From: CAMPKL01 sp963817465
Lineage (GTDB): Bacteria > Acidobacteriota > Terriglobia > Bryobacterales > UBA6623
Reading direction: 5' to 3'
Length of the DNA stretch: 64,000 nt
NCBI GenBank assembly: GCA_963817465.1
Contig: CAWFOP010000005.1
Location: forward strand, 186,001 to 250,000
Below, in pieces: positions 18,374-27,341 of the stretch; the stretch's first letter is position 1; each line of letters opens with the position of its first letter. The notes under the pieces are model-generated. The model ran no database searches. It worked only from the letters and a program-made list of their open reading frames with translations, and had not been told where the DNA came from. The translations under genes and the position numbers were made by a program.

Positions 18374-21300
18374 TTAGAACGTGAACTTAATCAGGAAGCG
18401 GCCCGAGAAGCCCGGGTTGAAGATCGCATCCTTCAAGTAGCGCGGATCTTGAGCGAATGTGCCGTCGCTCGTGTTCGCAACCATCTGTTGCCAGTCGAAG
18501 CCCTTCGACAAGTCCGTATCGATCAGATCGATCTCGGACGAATCGCCGCGCTCCTGCTTGTTGAAGTCCTGGAACTGGAACATGGACGTCTTCTGGTTGA
18601 ACAGGTTGTCGAAGTTGAACTCGAAACGCAGCCGTTTGGTCTCGCCCATTGCGAAAGTGTGGGCGATCATCAAGTCGGTCTGCGTGAAGAACGGCGTACG
18701 GCCGGCATCGCCGCGGCCTTCGACGTAAACAGGAATGCTGTTCACCGTCCAGACCTGGGTGGTGACGGGCGTGCCGCTCATCGCCCGGAAGAAGCCGCCG
18801 ATCTCAGTGCCGAAGCTGAACGACTTGCCCCCGTAGAATTTGAGCACATGCGGTCGGTCGGTCGGCAGAACCCCTTCGTTGCCCACGTTGCCGCGCGCAT
18901 CGTACAGGATCTCGTCGAGATCGAAGTAGCGGTTGGCGTTACCGCCGGGACGATACGTCTGACCGCCGAACTGCTGATCACCCGAGAACGATGATCCGAT
19001 GGTCGGAGCGCGAATTTCGTCGGTCGACTGTAGGCCAGCGTAGTTGCCATAGAGCCTGCTGTAGACGTAACTGACAGTGCCGAACCAACCGTCGGAGAAG
19101 CGCCGGCTGAGCTGCAGTTCCATGGCGTTGTAATCGCGCGTTGCCTTTGGCATCGGGAAGCCGCAGGTTTCGCCGACTTGCACGACGCAGGTGGCGCCCG
19201 AGGCCGGGAAGACCGTGAAGCGGCTCTCGCCGGGGTTGCCGTAGGAGTAGATCTCGTTGCCCTGGTCGTCCAAGGCGCCCAGATCCTCAATCGTGCGATT
19301 CAGGTGATTGCGCGTATAGCGCCCGGAAAAGATCGTTCGAGGCGCGACCTCCCACTCGACGCCGAGATTCAAGATGTCGGCGCTCATGGGCTTCACGTTC
19401 GGATCGAGCAAGCTGAAGTCGGCGGCGCGCAGATCGCGGTACTCGCCGGGCCACAGGTTGCGGCCGGGCAGGTTCTTCAGATCAATTGTCCACGTGCTCG
19501 GATTGGACGGGTCGACGAATGGGTCGAGCGAATCGAGCGAGCGGTAGAAGATGTGCCACCGATCGGCGCCGAAGGTGCCGCGCGCGAGATCGAACTTGGT
19601 CCAGTCGTAGAACCGGCCCCAGGCGCCGGAGATCTTCAGCTTGCCGTTGCCGAGAACATCGACGCTGGCGCCGAGCCGCGGAGCGACTTTATCGCCGAAG
19701 CCGAACTTGAACGCGTAGTCCTGGACGCTGCGGGCGAACGAGGGGATGATCTCCTTCTCGGCACGGATGCCCAAGCTCAAGGTCACGCGCGGGAAGATGC
19801 GCCACTGGTCTTGGAGGTAAAGGTGCGTGATGTTCGCGCCGGTCGACCCCTCGGTCGCGCCGTCCTCGACTAGGTAGTAGCCGTATTGACCGGTGTCGCC
19901 GCGGAACGCCGAATCCCAGTAGATGCGGGCGCGGCCGTCCACTCCGTACCAGGAGTCGTTGACTTTGTTGACGTTCTTCATCGTGCCGACGCCGGCCTTG
20001 AGGTTGTGCTGTCCGAAGGCGGTGAAGAAGTTGCTGTAGTCCGCCTGGATGTAGCTGCGCGTCGTGATGTCGTATATCGTCTGCGCGCCGGTCGGGGACG
20101 TGTAGCCGGCGGGCTGCTGCAGGCCCTCGGGAACTCCCTCCACTCCGATGGACGGGGTAATGAACCAATACGAGTGCGAGTCCTCGATGCCGAATTCCTT
20201 GTAGTTCAGGTAGTAGCGGCCGCCTCTGACGCTGAGCAATGAAGTACGCGTGAGAGTGAAATCCAGTTGGCCGCTATAGCTCTGCTCGGGCTGGTTGTAG
20301 CCGTTATTCCCCGAGGCTTGCGCCGTCGCGAGCGAAGTTGCGCTCGCGTTCGGCTCGAAGCCGGTGTAGGCGAACAGCGAGCCCTCCAAATGCGTCGGAG
20401 TGTAGAGCCAACTGAAATTCGTCCGAATCCGATCGGTCGGATCGAAGGTGAGCTTGTTGAACCAATTGATCTGGCGGTAGTCGCGCTTCATCGTGCCCGG
20501 CGTAACTCCGTTGTCGAACAAGTAATCGTTCTCGCGGTGCTGGAATTGGGGCGACGCCGAGGTGAAGAAAAACATCTTGTTCTTGATGATCGGACCGCCG
20601 AGCGAGCCGCCGAACTCCCAGCTGTTCTTTGTCTGCTTGTCGTCCTGGATGTACTTCATCGTGGCCTGATCGCTCGGATTGAGCTCGAGACGCTCGACTG
20701 GGCCGGCGCTGATGGCGTTGCCGTAGTAGTAGGTGTGCAGCTCGCCGTGAAAGTCGTTGCCGCCGGACTTGGTGATGGCCGTCACGACGCCGCCGAGCGC
20801 GCCGCCGTACTGCGCTTCCAGTCCGTTGGTTTTCACCTGAACTTCTTGCACGTACTCGAACTGCGCGCCTTGCCGTGCGCTGCCGTTGATGATGCTGTTC
20901 GTCGAGACGCCGTCGACGTAGTAGTTGTTTTCCGCGGCGCTGGCGCCGTTGACCTGATAGCCGCCTTCGAGCTCGCCGGTGTTGACCGACGGCGAGAACA
21001 GAGCCGCTCCGATGAAGTCCCGGCCTTTCGGCACAAGGCTGATCTCTTCGGCCGTGATGTTCTGCGCAACCATCGTGCTGTTGGTGTCGATGAGCTGCGC
21101 GCCTTCGGTGACGACGACCGTCTCGGTCACGTCGCCGAGCTCCATCGTCGCGTTGACGCGGAGCATTTTGCCGGTCAGCAAGATCGAGTCAGGAACTTCC
21201 TGGCCCTTGAAGCCGGTGGCCTCGAACCGCACCGTGTAGCGGCCGGGTTCGAGCTCACGGACTACATACGCTCCCGCTGAACCGGTTTGCGTTTCGGTGA

Positions 21301-21490
21301 CCACTTGCGTGCCCTGATTCGTAATGGTCACCGCCGCGCCAGGGACAACCGCCCCGGCTGGGTCGGTCACAGTACCAGTAATGGAGCCCGTGGTTTCTTG
21401 GGCCACGGCAAACCCGGATAAGACGAGGAGCAAAGCGGTTAACAACGCGATGCGTCCTCCCATACCCCCCGATCGGTGAGAATTAGTCAC
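18374..21490 (-). CDS. TonB-dependent receptor with carboxypeptidase-regulatory N-domain
   Basis: A 1038-residue outer-membrane receptor of the large acidobacterial oar/CarboxypepD-reg type. The start is the GTG at 21490, with an AGGAGG nine bases upstream (21500-21505); upstream in-frame ATGs would add an implausible leader. Signal peptide: MGGRIALLTALLLVLSGFAVAQ. Then a carboxypeptidase regulatory-like beta-sandwich (TGSITGTVTDPAGAVVPGAAVTI), a plug domain (NNYYVDGVSTNSI) and a 22-strand-type barrel ending FSGRFLIKFTF with a terminal aromatic, the usual outer-membrane signature. Such receptors import or bind carbohydrate or peptide ligands using TonB energy; the ligand here is unknown. No SusD-like partner is adjacent. 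A long intergenic region precedes it. Confidence 0.95.
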   Translation of the reverse strand: MTNSHRSGGMGGRIALLTALLLVLSGFAVAQETTGSITGTVTDPAGAVVPGAAVTITNQGTQVVTETQTGSAGAYVVRELEPGRYTVRFEATGFKGQEVPDSILLTGKMLRVNATMELGDVTETVVVTEGAQLIDTNSTMVAQNITAEEISLVPKGRDFIGAALFSPSVNTGELEGGYQVNGASAAENNYYVDGVSTNSIINGSARQGAQFEYVQEVQVKTNGLEAQYGGALGGVVTAITKSGGNDFHGELHTYYYGNAISAGPVERLELNPSDQATMKYIQDDKQTKNSWEFGGSLGGPIIKNKMFFFTSASPQFQHRENDYLFDNGVTPGTMKRDYRQINWFNKLTFDPTDRIRTNFSWLYTPTHLEGSLFAYTGFEPNASATSLATAQASGNNGYNQPEQSYSGQLDFTLTRTSLLSVRGGRYYLNYKEFGIEDSHSYWFITPSIGVEGVPEGLQQPAGYTSPTGAQTIYDITTRSYIQADYSNFFTAFGQHNLKAGVGTMKNVNKVNDSWYGVDGRARIYWDSAFRGDTGQYGYYLVEDGATEGSTGANITHLYLQDQWRIFPRVTLSLGIRAEKEIIPSFARSVQDYAFKFGFGDKVAPRLGASVDVLGNGKLKISGAWGRFYDWTKFDLARGTFGADRWHIFYRSLDSLDPFVDPSNPSTWTIDLKNLPGRNLWPGEYRDLRAADFSLLDPNVKPMSADILNLGVEWEVAPRTIFSGRYTRNHLNRTIEDLGALDDQGNEIYSYGNPGESRFTVFPASGATCVVQVGETCGFPMPKATRDYNAMELQLSRRFSDGWFGTVSYVYSRLYGNYAGLQSTDEIRAPTIGSSFSGDQQFGGQTYRPGGNANRYFDLDEILYDARGNVGNEGVLPTDRPHVLKFYGGKSFSFGTEIGGFFRAMSGTPVTTQVWTVNSIPVYVEGRGDAGRTPFFTQTDLMIAHTFAMGETKRLRFEFNFDNLFNQKTSMFQFQDFNKQERGDSSEIDLIDTDLSKGFDWQQMVANTSDGTFAQDPRYLKDAIFNPGFSGRFLIKFTF

Positions 21491-21943
21491 GAGTATTTTC
21501 CTCCTAAGAAGCACTGCGCGCCGCTTGCAGGAAATCCCTGAAAAAGCCTGTGGCGCAATGATGGCGGATCGACAACGAGGCGATCGCATAGCAATCAAAT
21601 TCGGACGGCCGGCATAGAGCCTGCAGCACGCCGTTGACCCGCCTTCCGGGAACACGTTACCCGGTTCAGCTAAACTCTTTGAGCCCTAAGCGAAGCGCTC
21701 GCGAGCCGCCGCAGAAACCCACGGAAATCCGAATGCAAAACGCCAGTGCATCGGACGCCCTAACGAGGGGTCGCCGTGGCTATTTACCCAACTATTATCA
21801 CGGCGGTGCGGAGGAATCAAGAAACGTTTACGATTCCCTCATCTTTTTCAAAATAAAGGGCATGGGGGGATCCCCGATATCGGAACGTCGCCGAAATATC
21901 CGAGGACGCCGAAGGGCTCGGATTGGGTTGCGCGAATCGACCG
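21491..21943. other. Intergenic region upstream of the TonB receptor
   Basis: About 450 bases with no gene I can support. It contains the AGGAGG ribosome-binding site of the receptor (21500-21505, minus strand) and presumably its promoter. I saw no clear terminator for the decarboxylase gene that ends at 21944 pointing into this gap, and no repeats longer than a few bases. Confidence 0.5.
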
Positions 21944-22951
21944 CTAACGCGAGCGTTCAGAAGAAGTGTGGGCGGTGTGAGTGGTGGGCTTTCGATACTG
22001 CGCCAAATCGAGCCGGCTGAAGTATTCGATCGTCTTGCCCAGGCCCTCGCGGAGCTCCACTTTCGGTTCCCAGGCGAGTTTGGCCTTCGCCAAACCGATG
22101 TTGGGGCGGCGTTGCAGAGGGTCGTCGTTCGGCAGGGGCCGGAAAGTCAGCTTGCTCTTCGAATGCGTGAGATCGATGACCATTTCAGCCAACTGTCTGA
22201 TGGTGAATTCCCCGGGGTTGCCCAGATTCACGGGCCCGACGAAATCATCGGGGCCGTCCATCATCTTCAGAAAGCCGTCGATCAGGTCGTCGACATAGCA
22301 AAAGCTGCGCGTCTGCGTACCCTCGCCGTAGATGGTGATGTCTTCGCCGGCAAGCGCCTGCAGGATGAAATTGGACACCACACGCCCGTCGTAGGGGTGC
22401 ATCCGAGGGCCGTACGTGTTAAAAATTCGGACCACGCGAATGTTAACGCCGTTGGCGCGGTAATAGTCGAAGAACAGCGTTTCGGCGGCGCGCTTGCCCT
22501 CGTCATAGCAAGCTCGGACGCCGATCGGGTTCACGTTGCCGCGGTAATCCTCGGTTTGGGGATGGTGCTCGGGCGTCGGGTCGCCGTAGACCTCGCTGGT
22601 GGAGGCGTGGAAGATCTTCGCCCGGCAGCGCTTCGCCATCCCCAGCAGGTTGATCGCCCCCATCACGGAGACCTTCATCGTTTTGATCGGGTTGTATTGG
22701 TAGTGCACCGGGGAGGCCGGGCAAGCCAGGTTGTAGATTTCGTCGACCTCCAGCCACACCGGACGAATGACATCGTGCCGAATGAACTCGAAGTTGGGCT
22801 TGTCGATCAGGGCCGCGATGTTTTGTTTTTGGCTGGTGAACAGATTATCGAGGCAGATGACGTCGTGCCCCTGCGCAACGAGCCGTTCGCACAGATGCGA
22901 GCCGAGAAATCCGGCGCCGCCGGTCACGAGGATCCTTTTGATTGCCGACAT
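21944..22951 (-). CDS. uxs: UDP-glucuronate decarboxylase (UDP-xylose synthase), SDR family
   Basis: A 335-residue extended short-chain dehydrogenase matching UXS. Landmarks: NAD-binding TGGAGFLGSHL near residue 10, DNLFTSQKQNI (family-specific), RPVWLEVDEIYNLACPASPVHYQYNP, the active-site SxnY-x3-K as STSEVYGDPT and later YDEGKRAAE (residues about 150-155), then RIFNTYGPRMHPYDGRVVSNF and GEGTQTRSFCYVDD. It converts UDP-glucuronate to UDP-xylose with NAD+, in the cytoplasm, for glycan, capsule or lipopolysaccharide synthesis. Highly conserved throughout its length, so confidence is high. No other sugar-nucleotide genes are in the neighbourhood. It is not evidently in an operon. Confidence 0.95.
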   Translation of the reverse strand: MSAIKRILVTGGAGFLGSHLCERLVAQGHDVICLDNLFTSQKQNIAALIDKPNFEFIRHDVIRPVWLEVDEIYNLACPASPVHYQYNPIKTMKVSVMGAINLLGMAKRCRAKIFHASTSEVYGDPTPEHHPQTEDYRGNVNPIGVRACYDEGKRAAETLFFDYYRANGVNIRVVRIFNTYGPRMHPYDGRVVSNFILQALAGEDITIYGEGTQTRSFCYVDDLIDGFLKMMDGPDDFVGPVNLGNPGEFTIRQLAEMVIDLTHSKSKLTFRPLPNDDPLQRRPNIGLAKAKLAWEPKVELREGLGKTIEYFSRLDLAQYRKPTTHTAHTSSERSR

Positions 22952-23095
22952 GAGATCGAAGGGCCATGGTACTCAAAAAACAGGCCCGAGCAATCATGAT
23001 CCCGCGGTCCGGGGCGGGCCGTTTGTCCCAATCGCCCGAATCCCGTCAAGCGCAATCACCCAAGCGCCGAGAATCGCGACCTTAGAAATGTCGAA

Positions 23096-23119
23096 GGGAC
23101 GCGCCTAGCGACGCGCCCC
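23096..23119 (-). terminator. Hairpin downstream of the small secreted protein
   Basis: For the minus-strand gene ending at 23144, an 8-bp stem (one G-U pair, 23096-23103 with 23112-23119) begins about 25 bases beyond the stop. A short T-run is not obvious, so this is a moderate call. Confidence 0.5.
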
Positions 23120-23143
23120 TCGGTTTCGAAGACTCGTTTTCGG

Positions 23144-23581
23144 CTATTGGACGCGCTTGGCCGTGATGGTCATCTCGCGCATGCCTCTCCGCCCGCCCGG
23201 GCCGCCTTGACCGCCGCCGGGGCCGCCTTTGCCGCCGGGACCCATGCCGCCCTCAATGGTGCGGGTGAGCTCGAGCTCGTCGCCGTTGATCTTGCCGCTG
23301 TAGTCGAAGGTGATCGAACGGTCTCCGCGCTGCATGACTTGCTTGAAGCTGATCTGGTCGCCGTCGATCTTGCCGTCCTGGATTTCGGTCTCGCCCATGA
23401 AGTCGTTGATGACTTTGCCGGTGAGCTTGTCGCCGGCGGCGGTCAGGTCAAAGGTGTACTTCACCTCGCCGCGCGGGCTTTGCACCGCGGCTTCCCACTT
23501 TCCGGTCGCGTCGGCGGCCATGGCCGGAAGCGCCAGGGCCGTCAAGGCCGCGGCGCACGCAATAGTTGAAAGGATTCGCAT
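23144..23581 (-). CDS. Small secreted protein of unknown function, Gly-rich C-terminus
   Basis: A 145-residue exported protein. Start ATG 23581 has TAGGAG eight to nine bases upstream and opens a clean signal peptide (MRILSTIACAAALTALALPAMA). The mature part begins ATGKWEAAVQSPRGEVKYTFDLTAAGDKLTGKV, a small beta-rich sandwich with repeated GD, GK and D-x-I patterns seen in acidobacterial secreted proteins of unknown role. It ends in a Gly-rich linker (GGMGPGGKGGPGGGQGGPGG) and MREMTITAKRVQ. The protein has two repeats of the form G-x-x-I/V-x-G-D-x-I/L (KIDGDQISFKQ, KINGDELELTR). It is not related to a named family I recognise. An in-frame extension upstream (to 23647) lacks coding features. 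Confidence 0.75.
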   Translation of the reverse strand: MRILSTIACAAALTALALPAMAADATGKWEAAVQSPRGEVKYTFDLTAAGDKLTGKVINDFMGETEIQDGKIDGDQISFKQVMQRGDRSITFDYSGKINGDELELTRTIEGGMGPGGKGGPGGGQGGPGGRRGMREMTITAKRVQ

Positions 23582-23910
23582 TCGCTGCACTCCTATTTGC
23601 TCGAGGGGGCGGACGCAAGCGCGCCAAGCCCGTCTAAAACTTCCCATCCAAACGGATGGACGCCGGCGCGAGAAAAAAGTAGCGGGGAGCGCCGGGTTTT
23701 ACAGCGTTTTTACAATCCGGCAGGGAATCCGCGGGGTCGGCGGGATTCCGCAAAGCCGGGACGACGGCTTGCTGACGAGTGTGCGTGAAAAGCTCTGAAG
23801 ATTTCCCGATGCGCCCACGGCAGCAACCGCGAAGCTCGAGCCGCGCACGTGAGTAAGCGGTTTGTTATCAGCGTGTTCGGTTGTCCCGAAGACCCCTGCC
23901 TCATGAGTCT

Positions 23911-24120
23911 GTATGAAAATGCCAGAGCGACCTCGTCCGGAGGACGAAGCAATGATAGCCCCGGGTGGAGCGTAGCGGAACCCGGGGTCTTAGAACGCGA
24001 TCCAAAGATAATCTTTCCAATACTTTCCGCCCAGTCGATCCCCGGATTCCGCTCCGCTCGATCCGGGGCTGTTCGTTGCTCCGCCCTTGCGGGCTCAACA
24101 CGAGTATCTCGTTTTCACAC
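23911..24120. repeat. REP/BIME-like inverted repeat pair
   Basis: Two palindromic modules of about 32 bases, each able to form its own hairpin (CCCCGGGT near 23960 with ACCCGGGG near 23985; CCCCGGAT with ATCCGGGG in the second copy), are inverted copies of one another. The similarity extends beyond them: the left flank (from about 23911, GTATGAAAATG...) resembles the reverse complement of the right flank (to about 24120, ...TTTTCACAC). The arms are about 80 bases each, separated by about 50 bases. This is the arrangement of intergenic REP/BIME elements. It occupies the 600-base gap between the secreted protein and serA, with no gene there that I can support. Confidence 0.7.
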
Positions 24121-24179
24121 ATGCCCTCACGGTCGGGGCTCGAGCTTCGCGGTTGTCGTTGCGGGATGTCTTTGCGCGC

Positions 24180-25769
24180 TCAGGCGGGCAGCTTGATCGT
24201 GCGGGCGAAGCGCATCGCCTGGATCTTCTCCAGGGCCTCGATCGCCGCCGCCGGGATCGGCTGGTCGACGCGCACGACCGCCACGGCCTGCGCCGTGCCG
24301 CCGCCCGAATTGTCCGTGCGGCCCAGGGAGAAATCGGCGATGTTCACGCCGCTGTCGCCCAAGGTCGCGCCGATCTTGCCGATCACGCCCGGCACGTCTT
24401 CGTTCATCACGAACAGCATGTCGCCCTTGAGCGGCGACTCCACGTAGATGCCGTCGACGCTGATCAGGCGCGGCGAGCCGTCCGGGAAAACCGCGCCTTC
24501 AGCCTCGCGTCGCCCCGACTCGGTCTCGATCAATACGCTGATCGAGTCGGAGAAGTGCGTCCGGCCGCGGCGGGATTCGCCGACGCCGATGCCGCGCTCC
24601 TTGGCGACCTGCGCGGCGTTGATGACGTTGGCCTTTTCTTCCAGGAAGCGATTGAGGATTCCCGCCACAGCGGCGTTGCGGATCAGCGCGGAATTGGTTT
24701 CCCCGAAGTCGCCCGAATAGGTCAGCTTGATGCGCACCAGGCGGCCGTCGGCGATCTGCGCCGTCAGCGAGCCCAGACGTTCCGCCAGCGCCAGGTACGG
24801 ACCGACTTGTTTATACTGCTCGGCCGAAACCGAGGGCGTATTCACGGCGTTGAGCACCACGCCGTCGCGCAAATAGTCGCGCACCTGCTGCGCGATCTTG
24901 ATGCCGACCGACTCCTGCGCCTCTTCGGTCGAGCCGCCGATGTGCGGGGTGGCGATCAGATTTTCGTGGCGGAACAGCGGCGACTCCCCTGGAGGCTCGG
25001 TTTCGAACACGTCCAGCGCCGCGCCGGCGACCTTTCCCGACTCGAGCGCGGCGTCCAGGGCGGCGGCGTCGACCAGCTCGCCGCGGGCGCAGTTGATGAT
25101 CCGGACGCCGTCCTTCATCTTCTTGATCGAGTCGGCGTTGACCAGGCCGCGCGTCTCGTCGGTGAGGGCGACGTGCAGGCTGATGTAGTCCGAGCGCGCG
25201 AACAGCTCGTCGAGCTCGACCATCTCGATCCCCAGGTCTTTCGCCATGTCGCTCGACACGAACGGATCGTATGCGATCACGTTCATGCCGAAAGGCTTCG
25301 CCCGCGAAGCGGTCTGCCGGCCGATGTTCCCAAGACCGACGATGCCGAGCGTTTTGTCGCCCAGCTCGTTGCCCAGAAACTTCTTCTTCTCCCACTTGCC
25401 GGACTTGGTCGAGGCTGTCGCGGTGTGGATCGAGCGCGCCAGCGAGAGCATCATGCCGAGGGTATGCTCGGCGACGGCGATGGCGTTGCCGCCGGGCGTG
25501 TTCATCACGACCACGCCGCGGGCGGTCGCTTCGTCGATGTCGACGTTGTCGACGCCGACGCCGGCCCGGCCGACGACCTTCAGGTTCGGCGCGGCTTCGA
25601 GGACGTCCTTGGTCACCTTCACGGCGCTGCGCACCAAGATGCCCTGGGCGTCAGACAGATGCTGACGAAACTCGTCCTTGTTCGAGACGATCACATTGAA
25701 TTCAGGGACGGCCTTGAGGACGTCGACCGCGGCGGGAGAGACGGCGTCGGCGATAAGAATATTGATCAT
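24180..25769 (-). CDS. serA: D-3-phosphoglycerate dehydrogenase
   Basis: A 528-residue long-form PGDH, first committed step of serine synthesis (3-phosphoglycerate to 3-phosphohydroxypyruvate, NAD+). The start is the ATG at 25769 (INILIADAVSPAAVDVL). Landmarks: NAD-binding GIVGLGNIGRQTASRAKPF, catalytic Arg in INCARGELVD, Glu in DVFETEPP and His in TPHIGGSTEEAQ. After the catalytic half comes the intervening (ASB) domain and a C-terminal ACT domain (VMNEDVPGVIGKIGATLGDSGVNIADF), where L-serine usually binds for feedback control. The neighbour on the same strand is a class V aminotransferase (stop 83 bases from this gene) that would supply the next step. Confidence 0.96.
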   Translation of the reverse strand: MINILIADAVSPAAVDVLKAVPEFNVIVSNKDEFRQHLSDAQGILVRSAVKVTKDVLEAAPNLKVVGRAGVGVDNVDIDEATARGVVVMNTPGGNAIAVAEHTLGMMLSLARSIHTATASTKSGKWEKKKFLGNELGDKTLGIVGLGNIGRQTASRAKPFGMNVIAYDPFVSSDMAKDLGIEMVELDELFARSDYISLHVALTDETRGLVNADSIKKMKDGVRIINCARGELVDAAALDAALESGKVAGAALDVFETEPPGESPLFRHENLIATPHIGGSTEEAQESVGIKIAQQVRDYLRDGVVLNAVNTPSVSAEQYKQVGPYLALAERLGSLTAQIADGRLVRIKLTYSGDFGETNSALIRNAAVAGILNRFLEEKANVINAAQVAKERGIGVGESRRGRTHFSDSISVLIETESGRREAEGAVFPDGSPRLISVDGIYVESPLKGDMLFVMNEDVPGVIGKIGATLGDSGVNIADFSLGRTDNSGGGTAQAVAVVRVDQPIPAAAIEALEKIQAMRFARTIKLPA

Positions 25770-25851
25770 GATCTTGTTCGTGAGCAGTGAACGCTGAACA
25801 GTCTTTGCGACGGGCGGCAACACAGTTCACCGCTCGCCTTTCACTATTCAC

Positions 25852-26997
25852 TTACTTCCCAGCGTAAACCTTCTGTACGGCCGCAACGCCCTTGCCGAAA
25901 TCCACTTCCCTGCCCGTGCCGGCCAGGATCAGCTCGAGCTCGGCGATCGTGGCGAACAGGTCCGGAAAGTCGAAGTAACCGAGGTGGGCGATGCGGAAAA
26001 TCTGGCCTTTCATCGTGCCTTGGCCGTTGGCGATGATGGCGCCGAAATCGTCGCGGAAACCCTTGACGATGACGCCCGAATCGAGCCCCTCGGGGGCGCG
26101 GATGGCGGTCACCGAGCCGGCGGGATTCTTCTTTGCGAACAGCTCGAGCCCCAGGGCTGTCGCCGCTTCGCGCGTCGCCTTGGCCAGCAGTTGGGCGTTC
26201 GCGATAAGATTCTCGCGGCCGATCTCGCGAATGTACTCGAGCGACGCGCCCAGACCCAGTACCAACGAGGTCGCCGGCGTGAAGGGGGAGTCGCCGTTCA
26301 CGCCCCCCTCGGCGTGGGCCTTCAAATTGAAGTAGAAGTAGCGGTTCGACGCTTTTTCCTGCTTTTTCCAGGCCTTGGCGCTGACCGCGGCGAACGCCAG
26401 CCCCGGCGGGATCATCACGGCCTTCTGCGAGCCGCCGATCACCACGTCCAGTCCCCAGTCGTCGATCTCGAGCGGCATCGTGCCGAGGCCGGTGATGGCG
26501 TCGATCACGAATATCGCGTCGGTCTTGGCGATGATTTTGCCCATCGCCTCGACGTCGTGGGCGACGCCGGTCGACGTTTCGCTGGCTTGCACGAACACGC
26601 CCGTCACGTCCGGGTTGTCCTTCAGCGCCTTGTCGACGCGCTCCGGCTCCACGGGAGTGCCGTAAGGCTCCTCGAGAACGATCGCCTCCAGGCCGAAAGC
26701 CTTCGCCAGCTTGGTCCAGCGCTCGCCGAACTTGCCCGCCTGGCAGACGATGACCTTTTCGCCGGGGCTGAACAGGTTCGAGACGGCCGCCTCCATCGCT
26801 CCCGAACCCGACGAGCTGAACAGGGCGACGTCGTTGTCGCAGCCGTAGAGGTACTTGAGGTCCTTGATGACGCTCTTATAGACGTCGATGAAGTCCTTCG
26901 TACGGTGGTGCATGTCGGGCGCCGACATAGCGCGCACGGCCGGCGGGTAAAGGGGCGTCGGGCCCGGGGTCAACAGACGGAGTTTGCGTACATACAT
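25852..26997 (-). CDS. Class V aminotransferase, alanine-glyoxylate/serine-pyruvate or SerC-like
   Basis: A 381-residue PLP enzyme of fold-type I. PLP lysine is K192 in VVIGGSQKAVMIPPG; the ring-binding Asp is in FVIDAITGLG (D166), and SSSGSGAMEAA gives the phosphate loop. The N-terminus LLTPGPTPLYPPAVRAM is typical of alanine-glyoxylate/serine-pyruvate aminotransferases. In bacteria lacking a standard SerC, this class catalyses phosphohydroxypyruvate or hydroxypyruvate transamination and is often next to serA, as here. I cannot tell from sequence which substrate is used. ATG 26997 has AAGGA ten to eleven bases upstream. No long operon beyond the pair; SerB is not in the window. Confidence 0.92.
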   Translation of the reverse strand: MYVRKLRLLTPGPTPLYPPAVRAMSAPDMHHRTKDFIDVYKSVIKDLKYLYGCDNDVALFSSSGSGAMEAAVSNLFSPGEKVIVCQAGKFGERWTKLAKAFGLEAIVLEEPYGTPVEPERVDKALKDNPDVTGVFVQASETSTGVAHDVEAMGKIIAKTDAIFVIDAITGLGTMPLEIDDWGLDVVIGGSQKAVMIPPGLAFAAVSAKAWKKQEKASNRYFYFNLKAHAEGGVNGDSPFTPATSLVLGLGASLEYIREIGRENLIANAQLLAKATREAATALGLELFAKKNPAGSVTAIRAPEGLDSGVIVKGFRDDFGAIIANGQGTMKGQIFRIAHLGYFDFPDLFATIAELELILAGTGREVDFGKGVAAVQKVYAGK

Positions 26998-27341
26998 GGC
27001 GGACGAATCCTTGTTCAGAAAATCGCTGCAAGCCCGGGTTGAGCTCTAGCAGCGCGAGGCGGAAGCGCACGACGACGAACAGGCTCCGCAGCGGCTGAGC
27101 CGGCCGCGGGAACAGTTCAGGAGCCGCAGTGCGTTGTTCATTCGAAGGCTTGAGTATCGTTCAGCGCGGGCGCGCCGCCGATTTCTTTCAGGATACTCCG
27201 TCGCCGAAGCGTCGGTCCATATTCGACGCACGCCGCTCGAGAATTCTCGCGTGGAGGGCGCTTCTAGTGGGCATCTGAAAGCCGCGATACAATGAGGCCG
27301 GGCCGGATCCGAGGCCGGGCCGGATGCCTAGGAGGGCGAAT
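26998..27341. other. Divergent intergenic region
   Basis: About 340 bases between the divergent aminotransferase and DUF362 genes. Near the second start there is a tandem repeat. A 31-codon minus-strand frame rich in cysteine also lies here (CGACSSSCASASRC at its end) but has no supporting evidence, so I do not call it a gene. Confidence 0.5.
27294..27325 (+). repeat. Tandem 15-mer in the leader of the DUF362 gene
   Basis: The 15-mer GAGGCCGGGCCGGAT occurs twice with a 17-base period (27294-27308 and 27311-27325), ending just before the gene's Shine-Dalgarno AGGAGG (27330-27335). It could be a direct-repeat regulatory site or a chance slippage product. Confidence 0.5.

Noticed and set aside
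21634..22020. Plus-strand frame of 128 codons between the TonB receptor and decarboxylase
   Set aside because: It overlaps the decarboxylase 3' end and has no conserved sequence.
27046..27138. Cys-rich small minus-strand frame (31 codons, ending CGACSSSCASASRC)
   Set aside because: No homologous peptide known to me, no good ribosome-binding site, and it lies in a promoter region. I cannot separate it from chance.
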